From positions 992,001 to 1,056,000 of the forward strand of contig NZ_CP152375.1 of the NCBI RefSeq assembly GCF_051132615.1: DNA of 64,000 nucleotides, given 5' to 3'. Shown here piece after piece: positions 53,606-60,819 of the stretch (the stretch's first letter is position 1; each line of letters begins with the position of its first letter). This stretch comes from G051132615 sp051132615 (GTDB lineage Bacteria > Pseudomonadota > Gammaproteobacteria > Burkholderiales > Neisseriaceae). The notes under the pieces are model-generated. The model saw nothing but the letters and a program-made list of their open reading frames with translations, ran no database searches and was not told the origin of the DNA. A program made the translations under genes and the position numbers.

Positions 53606-54640
53606 TTAGTTCACGCCGCCAAGCACAGAATTTAAGGCTTTATTTTTTTGTGCCGTATTTGTGACATTGATTTTGTCTACGTGTACGGCATGTTTATGTA
53701 AATGATCAGGAGCTAAATGTGCGTACTTCTGCACCATTTCTATACTCTCCCAACCGCCCATTTCTTTTAAATCTAGCAACGGAACACCAGCTTGTACAAG
53801 CCAACTAGCCCAAGTGTGCCTTAAATCATGCCACCTGAAGTCAATAATGCCAGCTTCTTTTAATGCCCTTTTCCATACTTTAGAGCTAATGCCGTTAATA
53901 GGTTTGTTGGCCTTTGTGAATACATATTGACTATCTATTCCTTGCCTACCCTCTAATATAAGCATTGCCCCATGATTGAGAGGTACACCAATTGCATGTT
54001 CTGCCTTTGCTTGATCTGGATGTATCCATGCAACCTGACGATTAAGATCAACTTGTGACCATTCAAGACCCAAAACATTTCCCTGTCTTAAACCTGTTAA
54101 CAAGCTGAATTGAGCCATTTCTGCGATCACATCTGGCAAAACACCAATTAAACGTTCTGCTTCTTCTGGTTTTAGCCATCTAATACGCTTCTTTTTTTCT
54201 TTAAATGCGGTTAGTGTTGGGGCTTTATCTATCCACTCCCATTCGCCCTCGCATTTTTTAAGAATTGCTCTAATCAAAGAAATGTATCTATTTTTGGTTG
54301 AGTCAGCACAAGATAGGCCATTGATCACAGACATAATAAAATCACGACTCAGATCATCTAGGTATTTACCTCTAAACTGAGTTAGCAATTTAATTTTTAT
54401 CTTATCATCATCAAGGCTCTTTTTATGAGCTTTTTCTTTTAGCCACCTTATTGCTGCGTCATCCCACAAATACTTAGGCTTCTCACCAATTCTACCAATA
54501 CGCCAAAGTTCATATTTTATTTTGTCGTGCAGTTCTTGTGCTGCGGCTTTTTCACTCGTACCAGAAGACTGTCTAATTCGCTCACCGCTTTGCGTGACAA
54601 CATCGATTTGCCAAATTTCACCGCGCAATCGGATTGACAT
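53606..54640 (-). CDS. int: Prophage tyrosine integrase
   Basis: A 344-aa tyrosine recombinase with an N-terminal arm-binding region, a core-binding SAM-like domain (about residues 60-140) and the catalytic domain with R185 ('TGLRQGN'), H271xxR274 ('HDLRH'), W297 in place of the second His ('GGWES') and the nucleophile Y306. It is read toward the tRNA, typical of int at attL. AGGAG precedes the ATG, which lies inside the excisionase-like gene. Confidence 0.95.
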   Translation of the reverse strand: MSIRLRGEIWQIDVVTQSGERIRQSSGTSEKAAAQELHDKIKYELWRIGRIGEKPKYLWDDAAIRWLKEKAHKKSLDDDKIKIKLLTQFRGKYLDDLSRDFIMSVINGLSCADSTKNRYISLIRAILKKCEGEWEWIDKAPTLTAFKEKKKRIRWLKPEEAERLIGVLPDVIAEMAQFSLLTGLRQGNVLGLEWSQVDLNRQVAWIHPDQAKAEHAIGVPLNHGAMLILEGRQGIDSQYVFTKANKPINGISSKVWKRALKEAGIIDFRWHDLRHTWASWLVQAGVPLLDLKEMGGWESIEMVQKYAHLAPDHLHKHAVHVDKINVTNTAQKNKALNSVLGGVN

Positions 54641-54840
54641 TTTTTACTCCTTTCCGCTTGCGCTTCCTGCAAGCGTGTATTTTTAAGATTTTCAATGAAT
54701 AGGTCAAGGTCTTTTTGTGTAACTAAAAGTCGTCTACCAACCTTAACCGCAATTAAATTCCCACTTTTGATGTGTTTTTTTATTGTTTCTTTGTGACATT
54801 TACAATAACTTGCGGCTTCCTCTACGTTATAAGTAGCCAT
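54517..54840 (-). CDS. Excisionase-type helix-turn-helix protein
   Basis: A 107-aa protein with an N-terminal MerR/AlpA-type HTH ('ATYNVEEAASYCKCHKETIKKHIKSGNLIAVKVGRRLLVTQKDLDLFIENL') of the excisionase family and a basic tail. The last 124 bases overlap the integrase gene in another frame. The ATG at 54840, seven bases after AAAGG, was chosen; an ATG five codons upstream overlaps the preceding lipoprotein gene by ATGA and is also possible. It likely directs excision or controls int. Confidence 0.78.
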   Translation of the reverse strand: MATYNVEEAASYCKCHKETIKKHIKSGNLIAVKVGRRLLVTQKDLDLFIENLKNTRLQEAQAERSKKCQSDCAVKFGKSMLSRKAVSELDSLLVRVKKPQHKNCTTK

Positions 54841-54851
54841 ATTCAAACCTT

Positions 54852-54971
54852 TCATTTTTTATTCGCATGAGCTTTCATGCTAATTTCAATTGAATTCTTA
54901 ATACCTTTGCGTATTTCTGCTTTATCTGAACATGCAGACAGAAGTACGCATAAAATTAAAATCTTGTGCAT
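54852..54971 (-). CDS. 39-aa prophage lipoprotein
   Basis: A very short gene whose product starts MHKILILCVLLSACSDKAEI: a positively charged start, a hydrophobic stretch and a lipobox LLSAC with Cys14, leaving a 26-residue mature lipopeptide. The stop overlaps an upstream ATG of the excisionase-like frame. It may be a superinfection-exclusion or host-modifying moron product, or a Cor/lysis-like lipopeptide; the function is unknown. Confidence 0.6.
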   Translation of the reverse strand: MHKILILCVLLSACSDKAEIRKGIKNSIEISMKAHANKK

Positions 54972-54982
54972 ATTGGACTTTC

Positions 54983-55007
54983 AATAAATAAAGCCCCTTT
55001 CGGGGCT
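54983..55007 (-). terminator. Terminator in the prophage early region
   Basis: A GC-rich six-bp stem AGCCCC/GGGGCT (54992-54997 and 55002-55007) with a TTTC loop, followed leftward by TTATTTATT. It lies after the 105-aa gene and before the lipoprotein gene. Confidence 0.7.
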
Positions 55008-55026
55008 GGTTATATATATTATTTTT

Positions 55027-55344
55027 CTATTTTTTTGAAATCTCAGCTTTAGCTAATTCGATCATTTTTAATTTAACATCTTCGCTATTTGCCAGTGCTC
55101 TTGCTGCACTGATAATTACTCGATTAAACTCGCCGCTAAATTTATTAGCCATGTCTTTTTTTAGCTCATTTTCAATGATTTTATGTATTGCTTTTGAGAA
55201 TTCTTCTGAAAGAAAATAATCATTTAAAAAACTGTGTATTGCTTCTTTGTATTCAAAACTTTCTATTGCTTTAAGTATTTCTTTCTCTACTTTGCAAACC
55301 ATTGTTTCAATTTCTTTACTGTTTAAATCAATGTTTAAATTCAT
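55027..55344 (-). CDS. Prophage hypothetical protein (105 aa)
   Basis: No family recognised. The protein is mostly helical and charged ('METMVCKVEKEILKAIESF'-like start, 'AIHKIIENELKKDMANKFSGEFNRVIISAARALA'), with no membrane segment. It is flanked by the methyltransferase and a terminator. Confidence 0.55.
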   Translation of the reverse strand: MNLNIDLNSKEIETMVCKVEKEILKAIESFEYKEAIHSFLNDYFLSEEFSKAIHKIIENELKKDMANKFSGEFNRVIISAARALANSEDVKLKMIELAKAEISKK

Positions 55345-55359
55345 TTCTATACCTTTCTT

Positions 55360-56145
55360 TCAATAAAAAAGATCAGCTTTTAATTTGCTGATCTCGTTAG
55401 TTAATCGTTTTTGTGCTATCTCAAAGTATTTCGGGTCTTTTTCAATACCTATGAACTTTCTTTTTGTCTGCAGACATGCAACTCCTGTTGTACCGCTTCC
55501 CATGCAATTATCAAGAACAATATCTCCTTTATTTGTGTATGTATTAATGAGGTATTCCATGAGAGCCACGGGCTTTTGTTGTGGGTGTAAAGCACTTTTT
55601 TGTTTATCAGTAGGAATTCTTATTACGCTTCGCGGATAACGTTCTGTTGAACCACCCCCAGAAATGCCAGTTTTAGTTTGCCCGTAATTTAAACCATCTG
55701 ATTTATGCTTTGTGTAACTGTTGACGGGTTTATGTCCGCTTGTTTTTTGTGGTCTGTAAATGGGTAAATTTTTATAAAACACAAGCAAATGCTCATGTTC
55801 TAGCTCGCTAAAAACCAGAATATTTTCATGTGCTTTGAGTGGCATTTTTTTGGCATTTAAATGTCCAGTGGCTGCAGTTTTTTCCCAAATCCATTCGTAT
55901 CGCAACATATCTAAATTACTGCAGGCTAATAATTTATCAAATGGGCTTTGGGCAGTTAAAACAATTGCTCCATTATTTTTGATAATGCGTTTGTAATGTT
56001 CCCAAAGAGGGGCAAAAGGGATGATTTTGTCAAAATCACACTGTGTTGTGCCGTAAGGCAAATCACACAATATAAGATCAATACTTGAATCTTCTATATT
56101 GCTCATCAATTTTAAGCAATCGCCCAAATATAATTTAGTGTCCAT
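55360..56145 (-). CDS. Orphan DNA methyltransferase (beta-class, N6-adenine or N4-cytosine)
   Basis: A 261-aa phage methylase. The catalytic motif IV DLPY (residues 28-31) comes first, the target-recognition region is in the middle, and the SAM-binding motifs X ('KPVALMEYLI') and I ('DNCMGSGTTGVA') lie at the end, which is the beta-class order. No restriction enzyme gene is adjacent, so it probably protects phage DNA or regulates it. A perfect 26-base palindrome sits 23 bases upstream of the start. The last codons themselves form a hairpin with a T-run (GATCAGC...GCTGATC), acting as the gene's terminator. Confidence 0.88.
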   Translation of the reverse strand: MDTKLYLGDCLKLMSNIEDSSIDLILCDLPYGTTQCDFDKIIPFAPLWEHYKRIIKNNGAIVLTAQSPFDKLLACSNLDMLRYEWIWEKTAATGHLNAKKMPLKAHENILVFSELEHEHLLVFYKNLPIYRPQKTSGHKPVNSYTKHKSDGLNYGQTKTGISGGGSTERYPRSVIRIPTDKQKSALHPQQKPVALMEYLINTYTNKGDIVLDNCMGSGTTGVACLQTKRKFIGIEKDPKYFEIAQKRLTNEISKLKADLFY

Positions 56146-56168
56146 TTTTAGCCTTCTAACTCAAAATT

Positions 56169-56194
56169 CAACCGTGTACATATGTACACGGTTG
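56169..56194. promoter_or_regulatory. Perfect 26-base palindrome upstream of the methyltransferase
   Basis: Arms CAACCGTGTACAT (56169-56181) and its exact complement (56182-56194), no spacer, centred 36 bases upstream of the methyltransferase ATG. Neither side has a T-run, so it is better read as an operator for a symmetric dimer than as a terminator. The core GTGTACATATGTACAC would cover the promoter region. Confidence 0.75.
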
Positions 56195-56200
56195 CCATTT

Positions 56201-56248
56201 CTACTCCAAATAAAAAAGATCAGCTAGTTTGCTGATCTCGTTAGTTAA
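56201..56248 (-). pseudogene. 3' relic of a second methyltransferase gene, now a terminator
   Basis: In the leftward direction this segment reads LTNEISKLADLFYLE and a stop. That is nearly the same as the end of the intact methyltransferase (RLTNEISKLKADLFY), and the DNA matches the sequence at 55362-55405 closely. No further methyltransferase sequence is upstream. The retained hairpin GATCAGC...GCTGATC with TTTTTTA can still terminate transcription. Confidence 0.75.
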
Positions 56249-56258
56249 TGTGTACTGG

Positions 56259-56283
56259 TTAAAAAAGCCGCATTTAAGCGGCT
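56259..56283 (-). terminator. Terminator overlapping the 71-aa gene's stop
   Basis: AGCCGC/GCGGCT (56266-56271 and 56278-56283) with a six-base loop, followed leftward by TTTTTT. The stop codon of the 71-aa gene lies in the loop. Confidence 0.85.
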
Positions 56284-56489
56284 ACGAAATCCATTAAAAC
56301 ATTTCCATTGTCATCATAGTAAATAATGCCTGATGTTGGGTGGTATGGGTCACTTCCTTTTTCTCCATCAATGCGAATCAATAGATGCGCTCCATTTGTT
56401 CCAGTCACCACTCCATTTTTCCCATATGCATTAACTCTCATTCCCTTCTTTAGAAAAGGTATGCAGTAGTGTGATTTTATGTATTCCAT
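56274..56489 (-). CDS. Conserved small phage protein (71 aa)
   Basis: The phrase pattern 'HYCIPFLKKGMRVNAYGKNGVVTGTNGAHLLIRIDGEKG' followed by 'YHPT' and 'YYDDNGNVL' recurs in small phage and plasmid proteins and suggests an SH3-like barrel. Its role is unknown. It has its own terminator. Confidence 0.65.
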   Translation of the reverse strand: MEYIKSHYCIPFLKKGMRVNAYGKNGVVTGTNGAHLLIRIDGEKGSDPYHPTSGIIYYDDNGNVLMDFVAA

Positions 56490-56508
56490 TAAGTTAATCC
56501 TTTATATC

Positions 56509-56531
56509 TATAAAAAGCCGCATAAGCGGCT
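56509..56531 (-). terminator. Terminator after the 74-aa gene
   Basis: AGCCGC/GCGGCT (56516-56521 and 56526-56531) with an ATAA loop and TTTTTA on the leftward side. The stem is identical to that of the terminator at 56259-56283. Confidence 0.82.
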
Positions 56532-56587
56532 GTATGTGTTGTGTTATTTACGTTGAAGGGCTGGTTAATTAATAATGCGCTGGTTGG

Positions 56588-56812
56588 TTAAATTTTGTGC
56601 TTCTTAAAAAATTCAGTTGAATAATCAACAAAATCTTGCTCTTTGATTTCTGTCGCAGCAGAAGCACAGCTAATAAAAATATCGTTTGTGAGATATTCTA
56701 TTCTATCCTCATTATCCATTTTGAAAAGTTCACCAGCTATACCGTAAGCATATTCAGTAAAGAATTTTTTCATTGCATCATTTTTGCTGATAGTTATTTG
56801 TTCATCTTTCAT
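56588..56812 (-). CDS. Prophage hypothetical protein (74 aa)
   Basis: No family recognised. It is an acidic, helical protein ('KFFTEYAYGIAGELFKMDNEDRIEYLTNDIF'). The start overlaps the end of the 223-aa gene by four bases. Confidence 0.55.
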   Translation of the reverse strand: MKDEQITISKNDAMKKFFTEYAYGIAGELFKMDNEDRIEYLTNDIFISCASAATEIKEQDFVDYSTEFFKKHKI

Positions 56813-57480
56813 TTTTCAACCCCCTTAAACTCTATTACCCACACCCAAGGGTTAGCTTGCCAACACTTATCTTCATTTTTCCCGTTAATGTCATCCCAAA
56901 GACCACGAAACCATGTCTTGGCTCTTTCTGTATCTTGTGGGTTATCAGGTAAGAGGGCGTAAGTTATACCTTCTTTTAATGCGTCAGCTTCTGAAATATC
57001 ATGCAGTAGCTCATAACGAATATCTGTTATTTCTAAAAGTATTCGGCTTGCCCACCTGGGCATGAATAAAGATGATCGCCATTTATCAGTTAAGAAATCC
57101 CAATCAACATCCCCCACAATTGCTTGTTCAACAGCATCAATATTTGGAGCTGTTCTCTCTAGCTTCCCACCAGCTCTATAATCAATAAAACCTTTACATG
57201 GTTGGCTTTCATCTGTTGACCATCCAATAACAGCATCAGGAGAAACTCTAAAAGTCTCTTTAACCCACAGTCTGTCACCCACAACACCATATGGACATTT
57301 GTACATTTGTCCGTGTCCATCTTCCCAGTGATAGCCTTTGTGATATAAATCGCTATTAGTAATAACTTGAATTGGTTTTAATTTACAGTGAAGTTTTGAT
57401 ACTCGACGAGTATTTGTTTTGTAGTCATTTAAAATACTTCTAACCATTTCAGAACTAAATAATATCGGACGTTCTTTCAT
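56809..57480 (-). CDS. Phage ASCH/PUA-like protein often annotated as morphogenetic (223 aa)
   Basis: A phage-family protein recognised by 'KERPILFSSEMVRSILNDYKTNTRRVSKL', 'YGVVGDRLWVKETFRV', 'MPRWASRILLEITDIRYELLHDISEADALKEGI' and the C-terminal 'NPWVWVIEFKGV'. This layout resembles ASCH/PUA-like nucleic-acid-binding folds; the 'morphogenetic' label used for relatives is not well supported. The start is the ATG with GGAGAAG upstream; the longer frame opens with TTG. Confidence 0.7.
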   Translation of the reverse strand: MKERPILFSSEMVRSILNDYKTNTRRVSKLHCKLKPIQVITNSDLYHKGYHWEDGHGQMYKCPYGVVGDRLWVKETFRVSPDAVIGWSTDESQPCKGFIDYRAGGKLERTAPNIDAVEQAIVGDVDWDFLTDKWRSSLFMPRWASRILLEITDIRYELLHDISEADALKEGITYALLPDNPQDTERAKTWFRGLWDDINGKNEDKCWQANPWVWVIEFKGVEK

Positions 57481-57593
57481 AATCTTCTCCAAAGAAAAAA
57501 GGCTAGAAGTTTCAACAATCTAGCCTTTACTTTTTGCCCATTTCTGAGAGATAAATAATAATTTCTCTCAATACTGTCTGTTAAGTTGCTCAT
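57477..57593 (-). other. Possible 38-aa ORF carrying a terminator
   Basis: An ATG that overlaps the previous stop by ATGA opens a 38-codon frame (MSNLTDSIERNYYLSLRNGQ and on to FFLWRRL) whose stop again overlaps the next ATG by ATGA. However, the frame contains a ten-bp hairpin, AAAGGCTAGA/TCTAGCCTTT (57498-57507 and 57519-57528), with a T-run TTTTTTCTTT, which reads as a rho-independent terminator. Terminator function is the safer call; coding is possible. Confidence 0.45.
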
Positions 57594-57835
57594 AATTTAC
57601 TCAATTCATCACTTTTAAATTTCAGCTCAACAAGAGCCCATGCAATTTTTGCATATGGCTCTCCCCATTTCTTGGGAACAAACACACCGTCGACAGGCTC
57701 TTTGCCATCAATTTCTCTTGCTTTATCGATTTTATTTACTAAATTGATAAGCTGATTTTGCTGTGCTGTTGTCAGGTATTTATTAACATCGTCTGCTTTT
57801 ACTGTAATATATTTTAATTTTTTTAGAAATATCAT
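57590..57835 (-). CDS. Prophage hypothetical protein (81 aa)
   Basis: No family recognised. The product is soluble, with 'VNKYLTTAQQNQLINLVNKIDKAREIDGKEPVDGVFVPKKWGEPYAKIAWALVELK'. It follows the 153-aa gene by two bases, so the two are coupled. Confidence 0.55.
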   Translation of the reverse strand: MIFLKKLKYITVKADDVNKYLTTAQQNQLINLVNKIDKAREIDGKEPVDGVFVPKKWGEPYAKIAWALVELKFKSDELSKL

Positions 57836-57837
57836 AA

Positions 57838-58299
57838 TTATTTACCTATAAAATAATCTACAAGCTCGTGTTCGTATATCCAGCCTTTACTAATTTGTTT
57901 AAATGATAAAAGATCATTCCAATTGCTACGTATTGATGTTCCCTCAATTCGATAAATTCTTTCAAAGAATGGCATAGCGGATAAAGGCATAATTTTCAAT
58001 ATGTCATTTTCAGTAACAATAAAAAATTTGTGGCTATCTTTTGGCTCTTCATCAAAACTATGTAAATTGACTATTGTTTCTTTCCTAGGTCTTAATCTAC
58101 CAAGCCCTAAATCTGGATATGTCCACTCTTCAAATCTTAATGCACAATCAGCCCTAGCTTGCATCCAGCTATGCCTTCTTGTTGCTGTTCTTGATTTCTT
58201 AGATACACGGTTAATGTGATCAAGAGCGTCATACATCATGATGAATTTAGTTTCTAATTCTTCACGACTGAGCGAAGATACTTGTTTAGGTGTTAGCAT
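57838..58299 (-). CDS. Prophage hypothetical protein (153 aa)
   Basis: No family recognised. A basic N-terminal half ('RVSKKSRTATRRHSWMQARADCALRFEEW') suggests nucleic-acid contact, while the C-terminal half is a mixed alpha/beta sequence. It lies in the tight leftward operon, three bases after the previous gene. Confidence 0.55.
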   Translation of the reverse strand: MLTPKQVSSLSREELETKFIMMYDALDHINRVSKKSRTATRRHSWMQARADCALRFEEWTYPDLGLGRLRPRKETIVNLHSFDEEPKDSHKFFIVTENDILKIMPLSAMPFFERIYRIEGTSIRSNWNDLLSFKQISKGWIYEHELVDYFIGK

Positions 58300-58302
58300 T
58301 CT

Positions 58303-58554
58303 TTAATCCTCTGGATAAAAATATTGTTGTTCAGGCATTGGTAATGGCTCAGAACTATAGAATGCAGAGTCTGCAAATTCTTGTTTTTTTGATACTTCAA
58401 TAATGCTGTTAGATAATTGATTGCTTTTGTCTGTTACTATTAGCTTGCCATTTACATGCTCATATTTCAGCAACCCTGAAAATGTTTTATGTCGTTCGAC
58501 AAGCTTAAACCAATACCAACCCTCTTTTGTTGGCTTCTCATTAGTCCATTTCAT
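58303..58554 (-). CDS. Prophage hypothetical protein (83 aa)
   Basis: A small soluble protein starting 'MKWTNEKPTKEGWYWFKL', an opening seen in several phage DUF551-like or related small proteins. It overlaps the end of the DUF551 gene by 14 bases. Function unknown. Confidence 0.55.
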   Translation of the reverse strand: MKWTNEKPTKEGWYWFKLVERHKTFSGLLKYEHVNGKLIVTDKSNQLSNSIIEVSKKQEFADSAFYSSEPLPMPEQQYFYPED

Positions 58555-58846
58555 TGTTGAGTCCTTTTGGTATTGGCATCCAGTGTGTAAATGTGCTATT
58601 TTTGCTAATTTTTATGCGAACCACATCAAAAAAGTAACCGTCTGTAGTGATGAAACCGAGATTATTACAAACTATTTCATTTCCAAGAGGCGATGCATCC
58701 AAAAATAATGTATACGGCTCTGGCAATCTCTCTTCAACGCTAACCCAATGATTAAATAACTCATGCTGCTGTATGTTGTGTACTGAGATAGCGTTTTTAA
58801 TATGCTCTATTAAATGATCTCTTGTTAGTACGTAATTATTGTCCAT
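58541..58846 (-). CDS. DUF551 phage protein (101 aa)
   Basis: The DUF551 hallmarks are 'HWVSVEERLPEPYTLFL' and the closing 'FTHWMPIPKGL'. The N-terminal ~35 residues are an extra helical part. The start is the ATG five bases after GGTGG; an in-frame GTG three codons upstream is unsupported. The function of the family is unknown. Confidence 0.78.
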   Translation of the reverse strand: MDNNYVLTRDHLIEHIKNAISVHNIQQHELFNHWVSVEERLPEPYTLFLDASPLGNEIVCNNLGFITTDGYFFDVVRIKISKNSTFTHWMPIPKGLNNEMD

Positions 58847-58858
58847 TTGTGCCACCCA

Positions 58859-59119
58859 TTAAAAAGCCCAGTTAAGGGCTAAATTTTCTTTTAATATCTC
58901 TCTATGTTCAGAGCTATAGAGCCATCCTCTACAATTCTGGGTCTCAAAATCAAAATAAGAATCTCCCCATGATGCCTTTTTACCGTTCAGATACCAAAAT
59001 TTATCAAGTGGAAAATAAGTCATAGCTCTGATCGAGTAATCATCTTCTATTAGATAGATTGAGAAATTCTTATCTTTTTTTGAGAATATTGGCTCTTCTG
59101 AAATTTTATGGAGTTTCAT
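58859..59119 (-). CDS. Prophage hypothetical protein (86 aa)
   Basis: No family recognised. It is aromatic-rich ('TYFPLDKFWYLNGKKASWGDSYFDFETQNCRGWLY'). The start overlaps the end of the exonuclease gene by 14 bases, so it is translated with the recombination genes. Confidence 0.55.
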   Translation of the reverse strand: MKLHKISEEPIFSKKDKNFSIYLIEDDYSIRAMTYFPLDKFWYLNGKKASWGDSYFDFETQNCRGWLYSSEHREILKENLALNWAF

Positions 59120-59717
59120 TTTTTAGCCTATTTTCAAGCTCAAAAAGTTCATCAAGAAATATAGTTACTGCTTCTTCTATCTCTTTGATTGCTTCATTGT
59201 CACGCTCTATTAATTTTATGAACAAACTTTCATTACCTAGATTCGGGTAGTAGCTGACAAAATAACATTTGCCTCTTTGAGTACAGGCCATTTGTGTGTA
59301 CATCTGTAGCATGTACTCTCTTTTGATTGAACCATTGAGCAAGCTATCTAAATGAGTAGCCCTATTCGGGCATTTAATCTCTATTAAACAATCATCATTT
59401 ATCAACCCATCAGGACTTGCACCAAAGTTTTTAATGGAAGGATGAGGCACAAAAAATACATCTTCTACTATCTCCCCTGTCTCAATAGAAAATGCTGATT
59501 TTGCTAATGGCTCCAACTCAGTGCCACGCCTCATTGCATCAGATTGAAAGCTTTCAGCCTGTACACCCTCTAACCGCTCACCAAGCAACTCAAGCATATA
59601 TTTTTTTCTTGTGTCACTTGGTGCGCCACCTTTACCTTTTGCCATGATTTTATGAACATTTGAGGCTGTTACCTTACCTAGCCTGGTTTGATACCAATCA
59701 TCTGTTCTCTGTTCCAT
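59106..59717 (-). CDS. YqaJ/lambda-Exo-type phage recombination exonuclease
   Basis: A 203-aa nuclease of the YqaJ family: 'EQRTDDWYQTRLGKVTASNVHKIM', 'RRGTELEPLAKSAF', 'GASPDGLINDDCLIEIKCPN' with the PD-(D/E)xK catalytic Asp, Glu and Lys, and 'YMLQMYTQMACTQRGKCYFVSYYP'. It degrades 5' strands so that Bet can anneal the 3' overhangs. The start is the ATG seven bases after GGAG; it overlaps the end of bet by 20 bases. Confidence 0.92.
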   Translation of the reverse strand: MEQRTDDWYQTRLGKVTASNVHKIMAKGKGGAPSDTRKKYMLELLGERLEGVQAESFQSDAMRRGTELEPLAKSAFSIETGEIVEDVFFVPHPSIKNFGASPDGLINDDCLIEIKCPNRATHLDSLLNGSIKREYMLQMYTQMACTQRGKCYFVSYYPNLGNESLFIKLIERDNEAIKEIEEAVTIFLDELFELENRLKNETP

Positions 59718-60441
59718 TTTGTTGCTCCACGGTATTATCATCAACATCTTTGGCAAATGATTTTAGAGTTTCAAACTTTTTTATACCAACAATCTGGCGC
59801 TCTTCTTTTGTTAAAGTTGCCCACGTATCACCAAATAATTTTTTACCCATTTCGGCAGCCTTAGTGAGCTTATTTAATAATGACTCATATTGAGGGTTGC
59901 TTTCATCTCCATCTACAGCTTTGATCTGAGTTGCTTCATTAATTCTTTCAGCCTCATCTTGATCATATATACCAACAAAACCAAAAGCTAAACGTGCACA
60001 CTGAATCATTGCTTTATGTCTTAACATGCGCTTTGGGTGGGTCTTCCAAGGTTGTGCATTATCACGTTTACATTCAGCCATCCATTCTGTTACTGAAATT
60101 GGGTGAGTTCGATCTTTTCGATAAATCTTACAAGTACAAGATTCATCATCTTGATCAAACTCCATACCATCAAATTCTGGATAAGAATTAATGATTCTTG
60201 ACCAACCATCTACGCCAACAATGGGAACAATTCCATTACTCCTATCAGGGAATGCGTATATTTCTTTTGTCCACGGATTTAACTTGTACTGATTAGCAAC
60301 GATTAGCAATGCAGTCATTTGTTCATCAGTAGCATTACTCTTAAACGCTGTCTTCTTTAGTGTGTCTAGCAATTGACTGCCATCACCTAAATTAAATTGT
60401 GTTGCCAACTGATTAGATAGTTGTATTAATTGATTGCTCAT
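59698..60441 (-). CDS. bet: Phage recombination protein Bet (RecT-type annealase)
   Basis: A 247-aa single-strand annealing protein: 'MTALLIVANQYKLNPWTKEIYAFPDRSNGIVPIVGVDGWSRIINSYPEFDGMEF' and 'TEWMAECKRDNAQPWKTHPKRMLRHKAMIQCARLAFGFVGIYDQDEAERI', the lambda Bet signature. It lies between ssb and the exonuclease gene, a Red-like module. No Gam-like gene is visible. Confidence 0.94.
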   Translation of the reverse strand: MSNQLIQLSNQLATQFNLGDGSQLLDTLKKTAFKSNATDEQMTALLIVANQYKLNPWTKEIYAFPDRSNGIVPIVGVDGWSRIINSYPEFDGMEFDQDDESCTCKIYRKDRTHPISVTEWMAECKRDNAQPWKTHPKRMLRHKAMIQCARLAFGFVGIYDQDEAERINEATQIKAVDGDESNPQYESLLNKLTKAAEMGKKLFGDTWATLTKEERQIVGIKKFETLKSFAKDVDDNTVEQQNGTENR

Positions 60442-60450
60442 GTATTTCTC

Positions 60451-60810
60451 CTAGAATGGGATATCGTCTATTGGCTCAGATGCTGGTGCTTGCTGACTCT
60501 CTTGTTTCTTCCCTTGAAGCTCAAAATTGTTCACATTAACTCTTACGCCTTGACGTTCTGTACCATCTTTTGCCTGGTATTTATAAATCTCAAGTTCTCC
60601 AATAACGGTTAATGCTTGCCCCTTTGTTAAGTACTGGGCTACTTTTTCAGCTCGATCACCCCACAATTGACAATCAAAAAAGTTTGTTTTCTTGTTATCA
60701 CCATAGCCAATATCTGATGCCACAGTAAAACTTCCAACCGCTTTAGAATTAGGTGTATATCTAATATCGATGTCTTTTGTTAAACGTCCTACTATATTTA
60801 TGCTATTCAT
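60451..60810 (-). CDS. ssb: Phage single-stranded DNA-binding protein
   Basis: A 119-aa SSB with one OB fold ('MNSINIVGRLTKDIDIRYTP', 'FDCQLWGDRAEKVAQYLTKGQALTVIGELEIYKYQAKDGTERQGVRVNVNNFEL') and a short tail ending DDIPF, the acidic tip that recruits partner proteins. It is shorter than host SSB and belongs with bet and exo. Confidence 0.94.
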   Translation of the reverse strand: MNSINIVGRLTKDIDIRYTPNSKAVGSFTVASDIGYGDNKKTNFFDCQLWGDRAEKVAQYLTKGQALTVIGELEIYKYQAKDGTERQGVRVNVNNFELQGKKQESQQAPASEPIDDIPF

Positions 60811-60819
60811 TTGATTTCC

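Noticed and set aside
55360..56145. A full restriction-modification system around the phage methyltransferase
   Set aside because: None of the neighbouring small proteins shows a nuclease motif, so only an orphan methyltransferase is claimed.
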